64,000 bases of DNA, from positions 18,789,706-18,853,705 of the forward strand of contig NC_092693.1 in assembly GCF_964275005.1 (NCBI RefSeq), read 5' to 3'. The stretch is from Diadema setosum (Eukaryota > Echinodermata > Echinoidea > Diadematoida > Diadematidae). The notes below the pieces were generated by a model. The model did no database searches. It was not told the origin of the DNA and was given only the letters and a program-made list of their open reading frames with translations. A program made the position numbers and the translations under genes. Shown piece after piece: positions 60,010 to 64,000 of this stretch (positions are counted from its first letter, which is position 1; the number at the start of each line of letters is the position of its first letter).

Positions 60010-60390
60010 TCTATACTTCCCAGTTCGTCTTACACCACTACGGCTAAACTCACTTGGTCTACTATCAACTTTGTCTGATGCCCGTTTGGTCTAATGCCCA
60101 GTTTGACTACTTATCATTTCGTCTAATAACCAGATGGTCTAACTGCAGTTTTGTCTCCCTGGACTTTTTTCCGATTTTGTTTAATAAATTGTGGGTACTA
60201 GACGAAGTGGGCATAGCCCATTTGGAAGTAGACCAACTGGTAATGAGGCTTACGTGGCAATTGGACGAACTAGTTGTAGACAGAACAGGATTGACCATGT
60301 GGGTTGAGACTAAATGGCTGTTAGACGAAGTGGGAGTAGATAAAGTGATAGATCACCGTCGAAAAGAAAAACCCAAAACGATAGAGTAAA
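60010..60390. repeat. Inverted cluster of GGTCTAATGCCCA-type motifs
   Basis: The left half repeats TTTGGTCTAATGCCCAGTTTG-like units (60,050-60,160). The right half repeats the complement (TTAGACGAAGTGGGCATAG, TTAGACGAAGTGGGAGTAG). The two halves can fold together. An open frame of 111 codons at 60,054-60,389 is a product of this structure. Confidence 0.6.
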
Positions 60391-60694
60391 GTGGTCAGCC
60401 TGGTGGTCACTTCTGAACATGCATGAATTATGGCCCACAGTCATGTAACCGGCAATTGATTGCGTGACGCGGTTTGCATAAGTTATTAATGGGTGGGATC
60501 ATGCAAATGTTATCATTTTCATTATTTTGGTGCTCGGTGGTTTCATATATACAAATTCTTCCATAGCACCATGTGCTGCTTCCTCAGAATACTTATAAAT
60601 AGAATGATTTCTTTCTTTGAGAACAGTTGATATGAGCATTCATTAATTTTATTCATCGATCACGCATTGAGAGGGAGATACCCACTCTCTTATA

Positions 60695-61284
60695 CAGGGT
60701 GGCCCACAGAAAGAACGGAACATATTAGATCTTTAATTTCAGCAATATTGTTGCAAATATGTCATTATTTTGCATTCTGTTGGAAAGGTCATTCTTTTTC
60801 CAATAGAATGACACCAAGTTCTTTAAGTTTGCTCAATGCATTATGATTTTAGGACCATTTTTGTCAACCCTTGCAATTTTCAAAATGTGTTCATTTTGCA
60901 CTCTCAGAGACACCGAACCCAGCGAGAATTCGGCTTGCCATATAAAGAACTATATAGCGTTCACAATGAGCGGAATGTGGGGCGGACGGTGTGATTGTCA
61001 TTGTCCGTTACCATTGTGAATAGACGACCTGTTGGGCTCATTGAGATGCTAAATTTAGCTGGAAAATAGCGATCTGAGAGTGCAAAATGATCACATTTTG
61101 AAAATTGCAAGGGTTGACAAAAATGGTCCTAAAATCATAATGCATTAACCAAAATTAAAGAACTTGGTGTCATTCCATTGGAAAAAGAATGGCCTTTCCA
61201 ATAGTATGCAAAATAATGACATAGTTGCAACAATACTACTGAAATTAAAGATCATTGGTGTTCCGTTCTTTCTGGGCCACCCTG
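60695..61284. mobile_element. Mariner-like foldback element H
   Basis: The ends CAGGGTGGCCCA and TGGGCCACCCTG are perfect inverted repeats and stand between TA dinucleotides, typical of Tc1/mariner. The arms, about 210 bp each (60,695-60,911 and 61,073-61,284), pair nearly throughout. The 160-bp loop has no transposase. Confidence 0.85.
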
Positions 61285-61793
61285 TATATACCGCACAATA
61301 AGACCTGTGAACTACATCTGGACATCGAGACAAAAAAAAAAAAAAAATGACCACATGATCATCTTAGTTCATATTGCACATCACTGTATGCTGTGAAATT
61401 CTTGCGTGGTAGTTGAGCGTAAAATGTACAGCAGTGTGCTGAGAATGAGCCATTACTAAAAACCATCCTGTTACAATTACATAGAAAAACAGATAATCTT
61501 AAACTACCTATCAATAATCGATAATCACAATACGACTTTAACAAGCTTTTGCTGAGACAAGTCACATACATTGCGTGTGAAAACTAGATCAATAAATAAC
61601 CAATAACCATCACCACAACAACAACAGCAATCGTTCATGGCCATGAAGGTAATATGTGAGGAAACATAAAGCTATAGTAACCACATTTTACTTGTACTAC
61701 ATTTACCTATAATCGCAACGAAAGTTATGTTTCTGTCCCATGTCCTTGCGAACAGACAAACGTAGAAATGTCTAAGTGTATATAATATTACTT

Positions 61794-61794
<1 letters not shown>

Positions 61795-61859
<65 letters not shown>

Positions 61860-61864
61860 TATAT
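61795..61864. repeat. (TA)n microsatellite
   Basis: TA repeats with two interruptions. Open frames reading Tyr-Ile repeats are artefacts. Confidence 0.9.
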
Positions 61865-62954
61865 CGAAAAGTCACCGGAAAGGCAAACTCATACAAATCC
61901 GAAGAGAAATCTGTTTGGCCCAAATCAGGATGATATCAAACACTGACAGACCTTCGTAATTGTCTGTAAGGTCTTTCAAAATTCAACGTATGATAGTGGT
62001 GAAGCACCTTCATTGTATAACCAATAACGACGACCTGCAAAGGACAAGCCACGCCTTGCCTTAACACCCAATGGTAGAAAAGATGACATATTATTTACCC
62101 AATGGAATCTTATTGGTTGCTTTTAGTGGCATATTATGCGCCCTTCCAATTTATGCATCAGAAACCAAGCAGACTGGTTTGGGCAATATGCTAATGGGTT
62201 TGTCAATGTCCAATTCAATAAATTATTTATTTCCACCAAAAACAATAGAAAAATTAATGATATAAAGCGGTACATGACTGTGTCAATTTGACATTCATCC
62301 CACTGGAAAGGACAGATCATTGAACACAATATAAAATATATGCACGAATGGTATTACAACAAAGACAAAAAAGGAACAATGCACACATATTGTCATGGTA
62401 ACAAAAGAGAAGAAATAATAACGATGGAAAACAGTGTTCCACCAAAAAGCCAAGCTTATAGGACGTGGGACACTGGAATAAAAACAACAGCAACATCAAT
62501 ATACCAATAAAATGTATTTATATTAAATTCATCTATGTACCATTATACATTAACTTTAATCATTGATATTATGATGCTGATACAAGCATACTAGGAACAA
62601 AATACTCGCTTTAGAATGCAAATAAAATGTATTGTAACATAGCATTATTATGGCACAGACACTATTTGGCCGTGTATACCTGGAAAATGTGATCAAGAGA
62701 GAAGACATGCACGCGGTCACGCAAAAACAACAGCAACAAATCACAGATATAACAAAAATGAAGAAAACTGCACATAATTCATATGCAGTAACTGGACAAC
62801 GAAAAACAAGAAAGAGGAGCACGGAAGAATGAAGAAAGAAAAGGAAGATGAAATGAATGGAAGAGGTCTGTGGACACGCTACACAATCGCAAGGACAGGT
62901 GAAAATATGGAGGATTTTTTTTTTTCATAAACAACACAATTAACTTATATAATA

Positions 62955-63230
62955 TGTGGAAAACTTTTTTTTTCAGTTTATTTAAAGGATTCTTTTAAAC
63001 TATTATTTAAGTTTTTCCAAATTCTGGGTCCAGTATAAATGAATATATTTTGAGTATGTGCAGTTCTCACTTAGGGAAGATGGAATTCATTGGGATAGTC
63101 ATGTACATTGTGTACGTGGCTGTTACGATAAAATAAGGAGTGAAATATTTTATGTAGATGGTTGCAGTTGTAATTGAACATAAATTGACCAAGTCGAAAT
63201 AAATACAAATCTTTCATTTTCAGGATTTTG
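62955..63230 (-). mobile_element. LINE reverse transcriptase C-terminal fragment
   Basis: The minus strand reads LKMKDLYLFRLGQFMFNYN, PNEFHLP, a stop, VRTAHTQNIFIYTGPRIWKNL and LKESF. The order FM-Y, NxFHLP, RTxxxQ, YxGPxxWNxL is the usual end of a non-LTR ORF2. The stop after FHLP shows decay. Confidence 0.75.
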
Positions 63231-64000
63231 TGTTCAAAGACTGCATTCTACTTATTCCTACTATATTCCAAACATTCTGACCTCATTTGCGAGAGGACCG
63301 GAACTGCATGCTACTTCAAATCCTGCTAGAATGTCTCAATTGCTCCTCAAATGAATCGTAATGCACCTCGGAGGCTTCTCAATTGCTGCTGGAATCTACC
63401 TTTACATTGGAAAAAAATTATGTGGAATGCACTTCGAATCTTTCGATTGCCGCTCGAATGCGCGTCGAATGTATATGGTACGTCCCTATTGACATTCGAA
63501 CGTATGATTCGCAACACTGCCGAATGACATAAACATAAGGCAACGTCAGTTGCCATTGAGGAGTTGCCAGGTCATTATCACGTCATGCTAGCCAACTTGT
63601 AGTCTTCATCCACAAGGAACCACTCTTAGCAGGTTTCCCAATGACCATAAGCTAGAGCTCCCAAATTCACTTCAAATTCAGTTCAAATTCACTTCATTTT
63701 TTCACTCTCTCAATGATGAGACTACAAAATTATTGACAGTAAAACAAGAATACAAAATATATACAACCTTGTATTTTGATTGAAGAAAAAAAACAAACAT
63801 ACTTAACACCAATGTATATGGTCATAATCATCTGAAGATGTCACAAGTATATATCAGAAATATGATGGGGCCTACATAAAGCTATAACGCTTGTAAAACT
63901 GTAGATTCCCGAATTCATAGGCATGGAATTATACGGAGAACGATTATGTTTATCTTGACCAACTAAAATTATACCAGAACAAAAATCAATATAAAAAATA
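63231..64000. other. No gene seen
   Basis: A short run of related segments (GAATCTTTCGATTGCCGCTCGAATG and similar) lies at 63,340-63,500. The remainder is AT-rich and unremarkable. Confidence 0.4.

Noticed and set aside
60054..60389. 111-codon frame starting near 60,054
   Set aside because: It spans an inverted motif cluster, its codons repeat with the motif, and there is no protein similarity or splice context.

Overview
This is an animal nuclear genome window. Genes are split by GT-AG introns, intergenic DNA is AT-rich, and interspersed repeats are dense. A deuterostome marine invertebrate, perhaps an echinoderm, is my best guess. It rests on tandem 38-residue calcium-binding-type EGF exons, an alpha-arrestin gene, and abundant TTAA-flanked non-autonomous elements. 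It is inference, not proof.

Left part (1-18.9 kb). Positions 1-7.2 kb hold no confident gene; a tiny terminal exon and a long 3' UTR of an upstream gene are possible. From 7,298 to 18,887 on the + strand lies one well supported gene of seven exons, encoding an arrestin-domain-containing (alpha-arrestin, ARRDC-like) protein of about 575 residues. It has arrestin N and C domains followed by a long Pro/Gln/Gly-rich tail with a PPxY motif and a conserved C-terminal YAPKYPYY-type motif. A 12-nt microexon may add QPVK. Its introns carry a reverse-strand LINE fragment and several non-autonomous DNA elements. One element sits between two copies of an 86-bp sequence that contains the exon 5 splice donor.

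Middle (18.9-33.3 kb). I see no gene. The stretch holds TTAA-type MITEs, a pogo/Tigger-like element with an inverted array of short repeats, and two C/G-rich 15-bp minisatellites in opposite orientation.

EGF region (33.3-46.5 kb, - strand). Five EGF exons, all phase 1-1, belong to one secreted or cell-surface protein gene read right to left. A sixth phase 1-1 exon of unknown domain lies upstream. The EGF exons form duplicated modules. One (36,980-37,093) carries an in-frame TAG where its sisters have CAG. A possible first exon of a SAM-like gene sits on the + strand at 34,082-34,148, inside an intron.

Right part (46.5-64 kb). I see no host gene, only nested repeats: a GC-rich foldback element, large inverted repeats, LINE reverse transcriptase remnants (one split by a MITE), a mariner-like foldback and further MITE copies.

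The strongest unexpected signal is a three-copy repeat family (13.5, 35.1 and 44.0 kb). It has a 5' hairpin, a (CCGT)n stretch, a 3' hairpin ending in CTAG, T/T insertion points and dense AGGTCA direct repeats. It looks like a Helitron/Helentron-type non-autonomous element.
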